40,000 bases of DNA from Sphaeroforma sirkka (taxonomy: Eukaryota > Opisthokonta > Ichthyosporea > Ichthyophonida): positions 1-40,000 of the forward strand of contig LUCW03001586.1 in NCBI GenBank assembly GCA_001586965.3, given 5' to 3'. Shown in pieces: positions 23,460 through 40,000 of the stretch; position 1 is the stretch's first letter; every line of letters begins with the position of its first letter. The notes under the pieces were generated by a model. That model made no database searches. It was not told the origin of the DNA and saw only the letters and a list, made by a program, of their open reading frames with translations. The position numbers were made by a program, and so were the translations under genes.

Positions 23460-23662
23460 CGTTTAAAGATACCTTTAAACCGATATTCCCAGTAGGTTGA
23501 GGCTGTGATGAAGGTGTTCCACGGGAAGAGCATCGCCACCCCCAGGTAGAACATCAGCCAGTATGTGACATGGTACTTGTCTTCAGGCACAGTTGTTTCC
23601 CTCTCTTCTGTGGGTGAATGTAAAAGAGGGCTTTCCTCCTCGATTGCGCGTGCTTGTGACAT
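16521..23662 (-). CDS. Equilibrative nucleoside transporter (SLC29/ENT family), eight recognised exons
   Basis: An ENT-family integral membrane protein that carries nucleosides down their gradient. Exons (minus strand): 23473-23662, 22599-22790, 19660-19758, 19239-19304, 18574-18756, 17591-17715, 17000-17215, 16521-16740. All introns are GT-AG. Phases agree at every junction except exon 1 to exon 2, where one base is left over, so a small exon or another donor is missing from this model. About 429 residues are accounted for, close to the family's ~450. Landmarks: start [14 protein letters not shown]; the TM1 motif LFPWN; exon 4 [15 protein letters not shown]; exon 7 [14 protein letters not shown] and [10 protein letters not shown] (TM8-9 signatures); exon 8 [14 protein letters not shown], ending in a hydrophobic helix and TAG. 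The order matches human ENT1 throughout. The central loop between TM6 and TM7 is short. Introns carry most of the local microsatellites. Confidence 0.92.
17345..17530. repeat. CA/CATA/GATA microsatellites in transporter intron 6
   Basis: Interrupted ACATA, GATA and (CA)n runs followed by (TA)n fill most of intron 6 between exons 6 and 7. No exon-like content is visible. Confidence 0.85.
18340..18545. repeat. ~54-bp tandem repeat in transporter intron 5
   Basis: A CA-rich unit containing ACCATACACATGATAGATTG and then ACACAGAGACACACAGACCC occurs twice in full (about 18380-18433 and 18435-18488), with partial copies on both sides. It lies within intron 5, just before exon 5's donor. Confidence 0.85.
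19031..19238. repeat. 104-bp tandem duplication abutting the exon 4 splice donor
   Basis: 19031-19134 and 19135-19238 differ at only a handful of positions. The second copy ends at 19238, the first intron base after transporter exon 4 (19239-19304). The duplicated block therefore includes the intron's 5' start (GTATGCGTGTGATA on the minus strand), and a second donor-like sequence lies 104 bp downstream. Confidence 0.9.
20034..21750. repeat. Array of alternating inverted repeats in transporter intron 2
   Basis: A ~100-bp module in forward sense (key block GTGCAACTCAACATGTCCGA, then ACATAGAGCAGCGCGACC) occurs near 20124, 20608, 20935, 21315 and 21650. Its reverse complement (key block GGTCGCGCTGCTCTATTCCG, then AACATGTTGAACTGCA) occurs near 20428, 20805, 21140 and 21488, with a poorer one at 20034. 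Forward and reverse modules alternate and are separated by (TA)n tracts and an ACCCACCACC-rich spacer. The full period is about 330-480 bp. Each forward/reverse pair can fold into a long hairpin. The structure resembles an amplified foldback or MITE-like element. Confidence 0.9.
22800..23460. repeat. Microsatellites in transporter intron 1
   Basis: (CA)n and (TA)n tracts at 22825-22866, 22900-22973, 23170-23300 and 23400-23457. The DNA between them (about 22980-23160) is non-repetitive. It has one good acceptor-like site (TTTTCTTCCAG, minus strand, near 23130) that could precede the small exon missing from the transporter model, though no in-frame exon of the right length is evident there. 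Confidence 0.8.
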
Positions 23663-26600
23663 GTTGATTTAAAGGTTATAAAACGAACAGGACGTGATCC
23701 TGAACAGTGAACTATAGTTTGTGGTGGGTTTGAGTGCTGCCGCAACTCTGGGTCAGATCTCTATATATCTATCTATACATACGTATATAGTACTAAACTT
23801 TACATGTATGTATATACAATAAAGAGTCATAAACTACCAGCCAGTAGACTGCACTCCAGAGAGGGTCATGAACTCATGAACCACTTTCAGGCATGTACAA
23901 AGCCTAAAATAGGATATATGGATGACTCATATGAGAGTTATGAGCCAATGAAAACTACGGTTGTTTTGGAATGGCATGCATTTATCACGAATGCCGAGGA
24001 AAAAGATAGTGGCTACTGGTCTGAATATAAAGAAACAACGTCACAATAGATAGAAGTGGACCGTAAAGTCGGAAGCGTGTATTTTTATTCGGTGTTTCGG
24101 GTTGACCTTTCATATAGGCTGAAAGACTAGAAACGGGAACCATGCCATGGCTGATAAGTGATAGGCATAGCTGATGGCCCTCTGACTCTGAGGCTCTGAC
24201 TCGGACGGTCTGACCACTGTTATTTACGCGAGAGTGTAGAGTTGTAGTCTTCTCTTGTGTAGACTACGGCTCTGGATGGCATCTCAGATTGTCATAGAAA
24301 ATTATCGATTTCTCCAAGACTGCACCATGTTTTCCGCTGGCAACCTTTCAAGTACCAGTTTCAAAAAAAAAAACAATGAACGCAAACAGGGGTTGGTCGT
24401 TTGATGTTTTGAGCGTCTATGTATGTACATAGCAAACTAGAGCAACTGTGAAAATATATTTATGCATGATGATAAATTGATATGTATGTATACCCTCGGC
24501 ATAAATATCTTTTTGATTGTGTGAATTAGTGCACCCAGACGGATTGGTAGCTTGTGATACATACTGACGATGGGTGCTTTGCGATGTAGCTCAGATATAA
24601 ACACGAAATGGCAACGTACACTTGTATCCGAGTGCGACTCAATAAACAAGACTTAAGTGTGTAAGTGCATATGTGTATCCATACACCTTTAGAATAAACA
24701 AACATTGAAATATATCCGCTGTTGCCTTATACACACTGAATCCGGTACTACGTACTTAGTAGTATTCGGTTTACTATTCTTTGGTTATACCATCGAAAAC
24801 GACCAAACAGTCATTTCTGTAAGCGGTGTTGTGCAAGCTATTTTATATGCATCTAGTATCCATCGGATAGAGAATTGACCCTCGTGGAAGCGCTCAATTT
24901 TGGTTTGAATATCCTTTTATTTGTATAGTCAAGCGTGTAGTTGCCTATATATCATCTCGCGCGTACATTAAATTTACACAAGCATTTGCCCATATAGCAT
25001 CGCAAGTACTTCTACTAGATGCCCTGAAAATCCAGTACACGAGTTTGCAAGTGCATTAGAATTGCCTTCACATGCAGCAATGCTTATGTGCAAACAGTTG
25101 ATCAATAGATAGTCTAGTATTTTGGAGCTGTAGCGCGAGATAAATTTCAGATTGGTTGGCTTTGGGTGTAATAGGTCAAGAGTGTCGGCGGTTGACGGAC
25201 ATCGAGGTTGTCTGCATAAATGATCACAAATATCATAGCCTCTCATATATACCACTACATGAAGACGTCAATCAGTTGAATAATAATTGCCCCCCTGTAT
25301 TTAATGCTACACGTTTCGTGGCTTCGAGGGCTGTCATCGCTGATCTGGAGTGCTTTATTTGTTCATTATATTTATGAGTCACCGTTTCGTTGGTCGCTTT
25401 GTACTGTTCTCCGTTGTTCCTCCCAATAGTTGTATCAGAAATACGAATCAGCACTTCAGTAGCAAATACTTAGTCCAGTTCGCATGCGTGGTTGTGGCAC
25501 TATATCTGTGTGCTTAAACGCACAATCCATTTTTTCGGACTGTACGCGAATCAACTGCCGCTGCACATGATCCAATATCAAGATCACACAATACAAGCAT
25601 ACAACAGATGAACACACGACCGCTTGTCAACACAACAGATGAACACACGACCGCCTTTCATTGGGATAATTTACGATAACATTAGGATATGCAAGTATCC
25701 AATATGCATGACCGCCGTGTTACTGTATAATCCTCTGTTAGTAGAAGATGAAAAAAGGAACTAGACTAGTACACGTAACGACCTTTCGATGATATGATAT
25801 TCTATTAAAAATAGATAATACAAGAACATAGACCAAATACATTCACTTTTCTATGATTTCATCCTCTTTCAACAACAGACAATACAACACACAGCTGCAA
25901 TAACACACGAACAAATCCGGACGACACACTTCACTGCCAGTAATCCACGACTCAAACATATTGCTGAACACCGAGACCACATCCACCTGTCTAAAATATA
26001 ATACATTATGACAGCGACAGAGGTGAGTGAGTTGCACTCGTGGGACAGATACTTCGCACCCACAATCACCATGCTGAGCAGAGGTCAAGCGAAGACCAAA
26101 TGCCCTGTCACCGACGCACGGCCGATAGGATCTTATGTAAGTCTCTATACAGAGCTGCCATTAGCTCACTGTGTATATGTATGGTCAATAGTCCATATTA
26201 GGTTGTTGTTCTTGTGTGTTGTTCAACAGAATAGGTCTAGCACGTATATTGGATATAATATAAAACACAATAGGCTTGGTTGAGAGTGGTTGTGTGATAG
26301 TAATCCTGTGATAGCCAACTCAACGACCAAGGACACAGTGCAAGCTTGAAACGCCTACTGAGAAGTTGCAGCCTGTTGCCTAGCAACGGAACGTACGGTT
26401 ATTTGATGCGTTGTATGTCACTTTTGCACAGATACAAGGTGGATAACCGAAGCTGTGCATATGCAGAGCATATTGCCTTCGTTTGCACCGTCACTTTCGT
26501 GTGCACACATACACGTGCAAACGTACAGAATCTGATACCCCTCGCCCGGTCGGTGCAGCAGCAAGATATTGCCTACCTACTGTACGTGAACTCTCGAATT

Positions 26601-26938
26601 ATAGTATTGAGGCGGACAAGCAATTGCACCTGCAGTGCACTTGTTACAGATTTAGATTGATTGGTTTGAGATGTCTAGATTGGCGATATACAGGCTAGAT
26701 AGGTTTGGTATGAACGTGCAAAGTACACGTATTTGTGCCGGAAGCGCTTCTATCTGCCGTTCTACGTTAGTATTCATATTCTGGCTTGTATGCTAGCCGA
26801 ATGTAACACGACCATCCGTATCATCTGTTTAGTTCAGAAAAGGCGGATATAATTTGACAAGTAGTATTGCTGCTAGGTTTCGATCATGCTGAAGTATGCC
26901 TTTACTCGATGCCTTGCAATATCTTTAGAATTGGGCAG
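23663..26938. other. Intergenic stretch without a supported gene
   Basis: This lies between the divergent transporter gene and the 27-32 kb gene. Weak items only. A plus-strand open frame at 23804-24049 has protein-like content at its end (VVLEWHAFITNAEEKD) but no family. Minus-strand open frames at 24974-25255 and 25843-26088 are likewise unrecognised. A 23-bp direct repeat (ACAACAGATGAACACACGAC plus three bases) lies at 25601-25623 and 25632-25654. An A-run occurs at 24364. The 5' end of the downstream gene must begin somewhere in 26.0-26.9 kb, but I could not place a first exon. Confidence 0.5.
26375..26387. promoter_or_regulatory. X-box (RFX-type) palindrome
   Basis: GTTGCCTAGCAAC fits the RFX-factor consensus GTNRCC-(0-3 N)-RGYAAC, with a one-base spacer. 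It is embedded in a larger ancestral-looking context and lies about 560 bp upstream of the first recognised exon of the plus-strand gene, where a promoter is expected. RFX proteins occur in opisthokonts. Function is inferred from the motif only. Confidence 0.45.
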
Positions 26939-32608
<5,670 letters not shown>

Positions 32609-33835
32609 GCGTTTTAAAATAAGCGTTTGCTACTATAATAGAGACGCCAGGCATAAACGTTCACTACCATAATAAAGATGCCGGGCATAAGCGTTTACTA
32701 CTATAATTGCCAGGCATAGGCTTACAATCGTATAAGGTGATTCAAGACCTGGAGGTATACCCGCTCTACAAGAGAATACAAGACCCATCGCCTTAGTAAA
32801 TAAGAGGATCCAAGGCATAGAGTTGTACTACTGTACAGGCGGATGCAAGGTTTAGCGGCATACTACTATAGAAGAGGATGCAATGTATATAGTTATACTA
32901 CAATATGGCAGTACTAGTTCCATTATGCAGACGAAAACATTTTTTTTGAAAACAAGCGCGTCTGTGATGTAAAATGATGCTATAAAGCAAGGGAATAACG
33001 TGAAACTCATAGAGCGTCTTGTAAATGAAAATAAACTATCTTGTCTGTGATATAAACTAATGCTACACAATACATTAAAACCAAGATAAAACAAGGGAAT
33101 AACGTAACTCATAAAACGTCTTGTAAACGAATTGCCATAGTGCGTGGCAGTCCTCGCCCAACTATGAGATAATATGCACCACATTAGCAAGCCTCGTCAC
33201 CATAGAGCCATCATCGTAAGTAGGGAGTATCAATGATTGGTGTCGGTCGACTTCTTGTGAGTGAACTAATTCTCATAGATATCGTTACGATTGCGGGGGT
33301 AGTTGCGGAATGGTGCAGCGTGATAGATTCGCCATGTTGAACCCATTGAAATTGGCAACTGTCAGCCGACTAATTCGATATTAATCAATTCCAGATAGAC
33401 TACTGATCAGTATACTATATACTGGACACAGAACAACCCTACGCGGCTGAGCGTTGGAACGTCTCACCTTGTTGAAAGTGTCCAACTAATTACTAGCTTT
33501 CGTATCTTATAGACCACTGATTCGATACACAAATTAGTTTCTGATAGACCACCGATTCGTAGACTGTAGACTGGTCACACAGATCAACCCTGAGCGACTG
33601 GGCGTGGGAACGTCTCACCTTTACTCCAATTCCCTCATCCATCCCATAAGACACTCCCAGTTCACCAACCAGGATTCTTCCACAGGCCTTGTGAACGATA
33701 CATTCAGATAAGTTTATTGATTAAGCCCAACCGTGTAGTCTCTCTCAAGGTCGGTTAAACCAAGTGCTCGTAATAGCCATCACGCGATAGTCTATTCTTG
33801 TATATGCTGTTCACTCAACATTCTATTTGTGTTAT
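32609..33835. other. Intergenic stretch between convergent genes
   Basis: Contains the candidate AATAAA of the upstream gene (32671-32676). Short degenerate tandem units built on GGCATAAGCGTTTACTACTATAA-like sequence lie at 32603-32735. A ~148-bp-spaced duplication occurs at about 33401-33471 and 33549-33621 (shared end GGAACGTCTCACCTT). A minus-strand AATAAA at 33713-33718 suits the downstream splicing-factor gene. No coding content recognised. Confidence 0.6.
33713..33718 (-). promoter_or_regulatory. Candidate poly(A) signal of the splicing-factor gene
   Basis: AATAAA on the minus strand 118 nt after the stop in exon 7, a normal 3' UTR distance. It supports exon 7 as the terminal exon but is not proof. 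Confidence 0.45.
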
Positions 33836-36800
33836 CTACTCATCTGCGGGTTCGGCGTCCGCCGCCTTGTCCTCGACGTCATTTAAACCTCTAGATTTTG
33901 GCATTGGATGTTAAGTACAAGATTAGGGTTTAGGGTTTATATAAGCGGTCGCATTGGTAGGTCTAAGCGGTCGCATTGGTAGGTCGAGTTATATCCATCG
34001 AACATGAAAGCAAAGGCACACTAAAATGTGCTATACTGCTTGCCGAACATCATAAAGTCTTACTTATAGCACCACGTATCATAGATACATACTCTACTTC
34101 TAAATATAAGTATAACAGCATTCACCGCATATAGTCTATTTACAGCACCACATGTCATAGATACATACTCTATTTCTAATCACAACAAATATAACAGCAT
34201 ACACCACTATTGGCTTAAGATTCTTACCTGACAGGCGAGCGTGAGCGTGAACGGGAGCGGCTGTGCGACCTCGAGCGTGAACGCGACTTGGACTTCTCAC
34301 GGGGCGCAGGCGACTTGGACGCCTCTCTGGCATCCTTCCCGCCCGGAGATCTAGATCTGCTCCTAGATCTGGAGTCACTCTTGCGGCCGCGGCTGCTCCT
34401 GCGATCCCTCCTTGGTGATCTAGATCGAGATCGCGAGTATGACGGTGAACGTCTGCGATCACGTCCACGTCCACGAGATCTAGATCTGCTGCGTGATCGC
34501 CGACGTTCATCTCTTCTACTTCGGAAAAGGAAGAAGATAACGCCGAATGAGAGACAGACTCGGATCATACTAGGTAAAGCATGGTATATGGAAAGCATGC
34601 AGATATACACGTGTACAAGAACACACAAAATATCACTGAAGGTTTCTGCATATGCTTAAAATCACACACATCACTTTTAATCGTACATCGGACTAACCAT
34701 CCAATATATGATGATACACACGCACATACATATTCAATATGCAAACACACAGCCATAAGGATAAAAAACACACCTGCTGCCGCCTCCTCGGCCACCACCG
34801 TCAAATCGGCCACTGCGTGCTTTGTTACGCAATCCCGCGTCCCAATCCAAACGAATACGACGCCCGTCAATGTTCTCTCCTTGCAAATCATCCTAAAATA
34901 CACATGGTATCCAAAAAGGTATAAGCATGCCGATGTGAATCATCCTATAATACAGCACAGCAAGTAAAATCAAGTATATATACATATATAATTAACACAA
35001 CGCATAGTAAAATAAAAAAAAGGACAATTATTCTAAAACAAACTAAACAGCTCAGTTACAGAAGATACGATATATGTGCGGATGTTGTGATGATTACCCG
35101 GGTAAATCAAGGCACGCATTTTCGATGATGGATACTACCAGTGTATGCTTATAGACTATGTCCATGGACATGTACATCTACATAATAAAAATACAGGAAT
35201 CAGCTACAGACGCACATGAGAGCAAACAGTCAAAGCTATTGTGACCATACCTTCACACACACAAACAATAACGTGAACAAACAAACTAACTACTACATAC
35301 ACGGTAACATAAACACAAAACAAACACCTCACGTTACACAAACGATCGAGTGGATGAACAAACAGACACACTTACAAAAGCGTCCTCGGCATCGCGACGG
35401 TCCTCAAAGGTAACGAAGGCAAAGCCCTTGTTCTGCCCAGTCTCTCTATCGTACGTTACCGTGAGCGACGCAATGCGGCCATAACGGTCGAACATATCTG
35501 AGTGCGCAGAAGGCAGATGCATGCATGAGCCAAAAGGGTGACGGCCTGTAATTTCGTTGCTGATTGTTTATCGCACTAGAAAATGCGCTTAATGAAATAA
35601 TAATAATAATATATGTATATTGAATAAAAATTGTGATGTATATTCAAAGATGTCTACAATTCTGCGCGAAGACGTCCAACTTCGGTAGACCTAAATACAT
35701 TCCCGCAAAACCCTATAACGTTACTATGTATAATTCACCGATTAGTATGCGCAGGGCATACCTTCGACCTCACGCTCGCGCCATCTGTACGGGATGCCGC
35801 CGACATACAGTGAAGTGGTGTGTCTAAGCGCATCTTCCTCCTCGGGTGATATGTATCTATAACCAAAGAGAATGGAGGTCTGTTAGAACACACGGGTGAA
35901 CATTTATGCATAAGTACCGAACTGCAGTCGAGCTCTGGATGCCTCGGGTTGTGTAAGTGTATAAGAGCAGCTGAGTGGGAACCGTGAGAATGTTGTACAA
36001 AGTACCGAAGTGGTAGACACGACCTCCTCGAAAACAGAACTAGAGAACGAATCGGCTGCTTATGGACAACACCGGCACTCAGCATATAGGGTAGATAGAT
36101 CATCCAGCTACCGATACGTTCCCCTGTGATCCGCCAAGGCACCGAATGCCTCAGAACTATATGCCGTAGATACCTCACAGCAACGCCGCTGCTACCAAGT
36201 GCTATACAACACATACGGATACAATACAGTAACATGTTGCGCATATAAGCATATAGCGTAAGGCTCCCGTATCGACTGAAGCTGCACATAACGTCGAGTG
36301 AGAAACGAATTGGCGCATTTCAGCGAATATTCCAGTATGTACCTAGCAAGATAGCACACATGGAAAGGACAAGTCTTCTGAGATCCGTCACATCATATCG
36401 ACCCAAATTCCGCATCGACTCTCGCTAAAATCAACATCCCCAATCCCGAAATTCCACACAACATCAACTCTGCTTCAACTCTACATTCTGACTCTATCTA
36501 AATCGCATCTGCCCATAGCCCAATCGCGTTCGTTCTCTCTACAGAGCTGCGAGTGTATTGACGTATACATGCGTGTTTAATGTATGTACACAAACACTCG
36601 TACACCCCAAAAGGATGTCAATCGCCTCGGATCGCAATACATAACCACTCTCATTGCAAATAGCAGATTTGTTGCTTGTACACATATAAACAAATCACAG
36701 TGACTTTAGTGCATCTGTACACAATCCCGCGCTGTTTACCAAGATGATCTTGCGCGAACAAACCATACACTGACCGATCACTATGAGCCACAACAGGCAC

Positions 36801-37630
36801 ATTCGAGTAATACTTTCTCGGAGAGTACATTCGAAGGCTTTTAACGGATAGATAGCCAGAAGAATATATAACCATGTATATATATATATATATATATAGC
36901 CTGCTCACGAGAAAAATAACCGCGAACGAACGGGAACAAGAAGAGACGTGAACAATGATCTATAATATAACTTATTCATAATATACATATAGATATATAT
37001 ATATATATACATCAATATCATTTAGGTGGTTACAACAGTGTACCTGATTGAATGACTGACCAGCAGGCCAACCAGTGGTCCACAAGATGCATGCCTCAGC
37101 ACAGGCACACGAACACCATTATTACAATGACTGACTCGTATTAAACCGCAATCAAAGGAAGATCAACAGAAAACATGTATAAAAAAATTCTCGTATTACA
37201 TACCGACCACCTCGGCCGCCACCACGACCACCACCGCCTCCACCATAGCTTCGACCTGATGTATGAATAAAAGTGCTTTTGAGACTACATGCGACTCGTA
37301 CATGAAATGCGACTCACACAAATATATATGTATATATACATGTGATATTCGAATGAAATGCTGTATTCATTACTGTATTCATTACATGGATCTGACCGCA
37401 GCGTTACTCCAATTGGCGGTTTTTCTTATGATGCCATTGATATATGGCAAGCCTGTATAGCTTCATATTCAACACCAATCGCGTCGCGGACAAGTACATG
37501 TGTTCAACCTAGGAAATACTGCAAATAGCTCAAAATGTAAGCACCGACACAATAAACCCCCAAAGCACCAGAAAGAGCCTATATTAGGACACATACCGCC
37601 ACCGCCGCCGCCGTAACCTCCGTATCCCAT
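33836..37630 (-). CDS. RRM-RS splicing factor (SR/Tra2-like), seven exons
   Basis: A nuclear RNA-binding protein, inferred to act in pre-mRNA splicing. Exons (minus strand): 37597-37630, 37204-37255, 35762-35856, 35376-35497, 34774-34892, 34228-34518, 33836-33890. All junctions are GT-AG and agree in phase, giving 255 residues. Layout: a Gly-rich N-terminus (MGYGGYGGGGG... GGGRGG); one RRM over about residues 38-120 with RNP2 SLYVGGIPY, RNP1 KGFAFVTF and end IDGRRIRLDWDAG; a short Gly/Arg linker; an RS domain dense in SR dipeptides and SP sites; and an acidic tail (GLNDVEDKAADAEPADE). One RRM plus RS tail fits SR/Tra2-type factors; the DWDAG end also recalls CBP20, but the RS domain argues against that. 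If the last intron is kept, a TAA inside its donor ends the protein after SPVR. AATAAA lies 118 nt past the stop. Confidence 0.9.
33925..33985. repeat. Telomere-like TTAGGG pair and 21-bp tandem repeat in the last intron
   Basis: ATTAGGGTTTAGGGTTTATA at about 33925-33944 is followed by two copies of AAGCGGTCGCATTGGTAGGTC (about 33945-33982). They lie just upstream, in the sense of transcription, of exon 7's acceptor. Two TTAGGG-type units alone do not make an interstitial telomere array. Confidence 0.8.
34067..34207. repeat. ~74-bp tandem duplication in the last splicing-factor intron
   Basis: 34067-34132 and 34142-34207 share CATAGATACATACTCTA, TTCTAA and TATAACAGCAT in the same order and are about 85% alike. 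Confidence 0.8.
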
Positions 37631-38723
<1,093 letters not shown>

Positions 38724-39378
38724 ATGGCATGTATAACATGCTGTCGACGTATACATATACAAGAAGTGAATCAACTGCAGCTTACCTCTGGCCGTATACA
38801 GCGAGTAGCTTTGCATACAACACGTGATCAACTGTCCAGTTATCTGAGGAGGAGCGGAAGCATTGATAATGGGCTGAGAAGTCCTGTCACAGAGCACTAT
38901 ACTAACGTAAATCAGTCATGTATGTATAGTCTGACAGCTGGTTCACATACATTTTCAACCTCACAGTCACACAGCCTCTCACAATCCCAGAGATACACCC
39001 ACACAGTCTCCGGCAATAGAAGGCATACAGCTGGTATCACCACACGTGTCTGTCCAACTACACTACACTCACATAGACCGCTTTATAGGCGTATACACAG
39101 TGGTAGTGCTGTCACGACAACCCACGGCAACACTATTGCTCAACTCAATAGCATACTATCACACAACATCGACCCACTACCGTTAAGGAGATATTGTACG
39201 GCTATGGAGAGGGACAGTGAGGCTCAGAATACCACAGATACATCGGAGTGGGTGACGGTTATAGGTCTAGAGCTGCATGCGCAGATACGTGCTAGTACAA
39301 AACTGTTCTCCAGTGCGCCTGTTGGGTTTGCGTCGCCTCCGAACTCTGATGTGGCTCTGTTCGACTGCTCTATGCCTG
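38724..39378 (+). CDS. gatB: Glutamyl-tRNA(Gln) amidotransferase subunit B, first exon (partial gene)
   Basis: GatB binds the mischarged Glu-tRNA(Gln) and, with GatA and GatC, helps convert it to Gln-tRNA(Gln) by amidation; in opisthokonts it works in mitochondria. The diagnostic N-terminal block is [35 protein letters not shown], matching the GatB start (VGLExHxQ... TKLFS... PN... D...PG). A donor follows at G|GTGAGTATG after 39378, and the rest lies beyond the window. The first in-frame ATG is 38724, giving about 170 residues before the domain. A later ATG (38921) or the one just before ERDSEAQ (39204) are alternatives. The leader is rich in Ser/Thr/Arg/His and poor in acid, ending [10 protein letters not shown], compatible with a mitochondrial presequence, though unusually long. 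Confidence 0.88.
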
Positions 39379-40000
39379 GTGAGTATGCTTGTGTCTGTAT
39401 GGCTGTTCGATATATACTAACCACTAGACATCATATGTAATTGCGAAAATGCTACAAGTACAAGAGAGTGGAGTGGTACATGCGACTGATACCATGCTAG
39501 CAAGCACCAGCTCTATTTGAACGAAAGGATTGTACTGGATTGGGCCTAAGTTGTCCTTGACGAGCGTTGGTTGTATAAGGTCATACGGAAAAACTATGCG
39601 CACGAATGCACACAAACAGTGCAAGAGACTGATTTTTTAGAATTGTATTGTGTCATGGGTGTACGTCTTTAGTCGTTTTGATTCAGATATCATAGGTATA
39701 CACTTTCAGTCGTTTTGATTCAGTTTATATACTTGTTATATCATATACATGTACACAAATTGAGTCGTTTTAAATCAGTTTATCTACCTGTCTTGAATTC
39801 ATACAGAACTGCACCCACACACTCATAGCATTACATATATAAACAGTACAACAGCATCAACCAATCATGCAGATAGTATAGGGTATGTGGTTAGCCATCC
39901 ATCCATCGCATGAACAAAGCAATTTTCTTATTGCTGCACATGCTTTCCGGGCTATTCGATTAGCTCGATGGCCGACGTATTGCTGCATCGGCTCTTGCGT
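39379..40000 (+). other. Intron 1 of gatB, continuing past the window
   Basis: No next GatB block (TLPxxN-like) is visible in the remaining sequence, so the intron exceeds 620 bp or the acceptor lies outside. A 16-bp motif AGTCGTTTTGATTCAG recurs at 39671 and 39708 and, with two changes, at 39763. Confidence 0.6.

Noticed and set aside
25843-26088. Minus-strand open frame ending ...KEDEIIEK as a gene
   Set aside because: No recognisable domain, no convincing splice partners, and length compatible with chance.
33925-33944. Interstitial telomere
   Set aside because: Only two TTAGGG-type units; similar single TTTAGGG hits at 19315-19360 and 22400 look incidental.
34136-34660. Open frames rich in Asp/Leu/Arg opposite and beside the RS-domain exon
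   Set aside because: Antisense or shifted readings of the SR dipeptide repeats in exon 6 of the splicing factor.

Overview
The window is nuclear DNA of an intron-rich eukaryote. Three ordinary host genes with short exons and GT-AG introns are spread over AT-rich, microsatellite-laden DNA, beside a block of Ty3/gypsy-type LTR fossils. A mix of animal-like and fungus-like genes (ENT nucleoside transporter, RRM-RS splicing factor, GatB, and a conserved family best known to me from fungi) suggests a unicellular opisthokont such as an ichthyosporean. That placement is an inference, not something the sequence states.

Layout. 0-14.2 kb is a repeat block. It holds a diverged inverted LTR (about 0.3-1.13 kb), a 48-bp palindromic tandem repeat, and a nearly full-length but broken minus-strand Ty3/gypsy element (2254-10077). 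Two further segments, bounded by inverted LTR ends, follow (10078-12098), then an AT-rich block with decayed coding traces. 14.3-16.3 kb is microsatellite plus a degenerate ~80-105-bp satellite. 16.5-23.7 kb is an equilibrative nucleoside transporter gene on the minus strand with eight recognised exons; its introns are full of repeats, including an alternating inverted-repeat array. 23.7-26.9 kb has no gene I can support. 26.9-32.6 kb is a plus-strand gene of a conserved uncharacterised family (at least three exons) whose introns carry decayed copies of its own exon pieces, a 54-copy 23-bp minisatellite and a 67-bp tandem repeat. 33.8-37.6 kb is a seven-exon RRM-RS splicing factor gene on the minus strand. 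38.7 kb to the right end holds the first exon of a mitochondrial-type GatB on the plus strand.

The host genes do not form a pathway: nucleoside import, pre-mRNA splicing and mitochondrial Gln-tRNA amidation are separate tasks. The transporter and the uncharacterised gene are divergent, the uncharacterised gene and the splicing factor converge, and the splicing factor and gatB diverge from a ~1.1-kb interval.

Most notable: a methyltransferase/DIRS-like domain between RNase H and integrase in the LTR element; a fold-back duplication of its LTR-polypurine-tract junction; the inverted-repeat array in transporter intron 2; and serial self-duplication of exon pieces in the 27-32 kb gene. All exon structures were read by eye from splice consensus, reading phase and family similarity.
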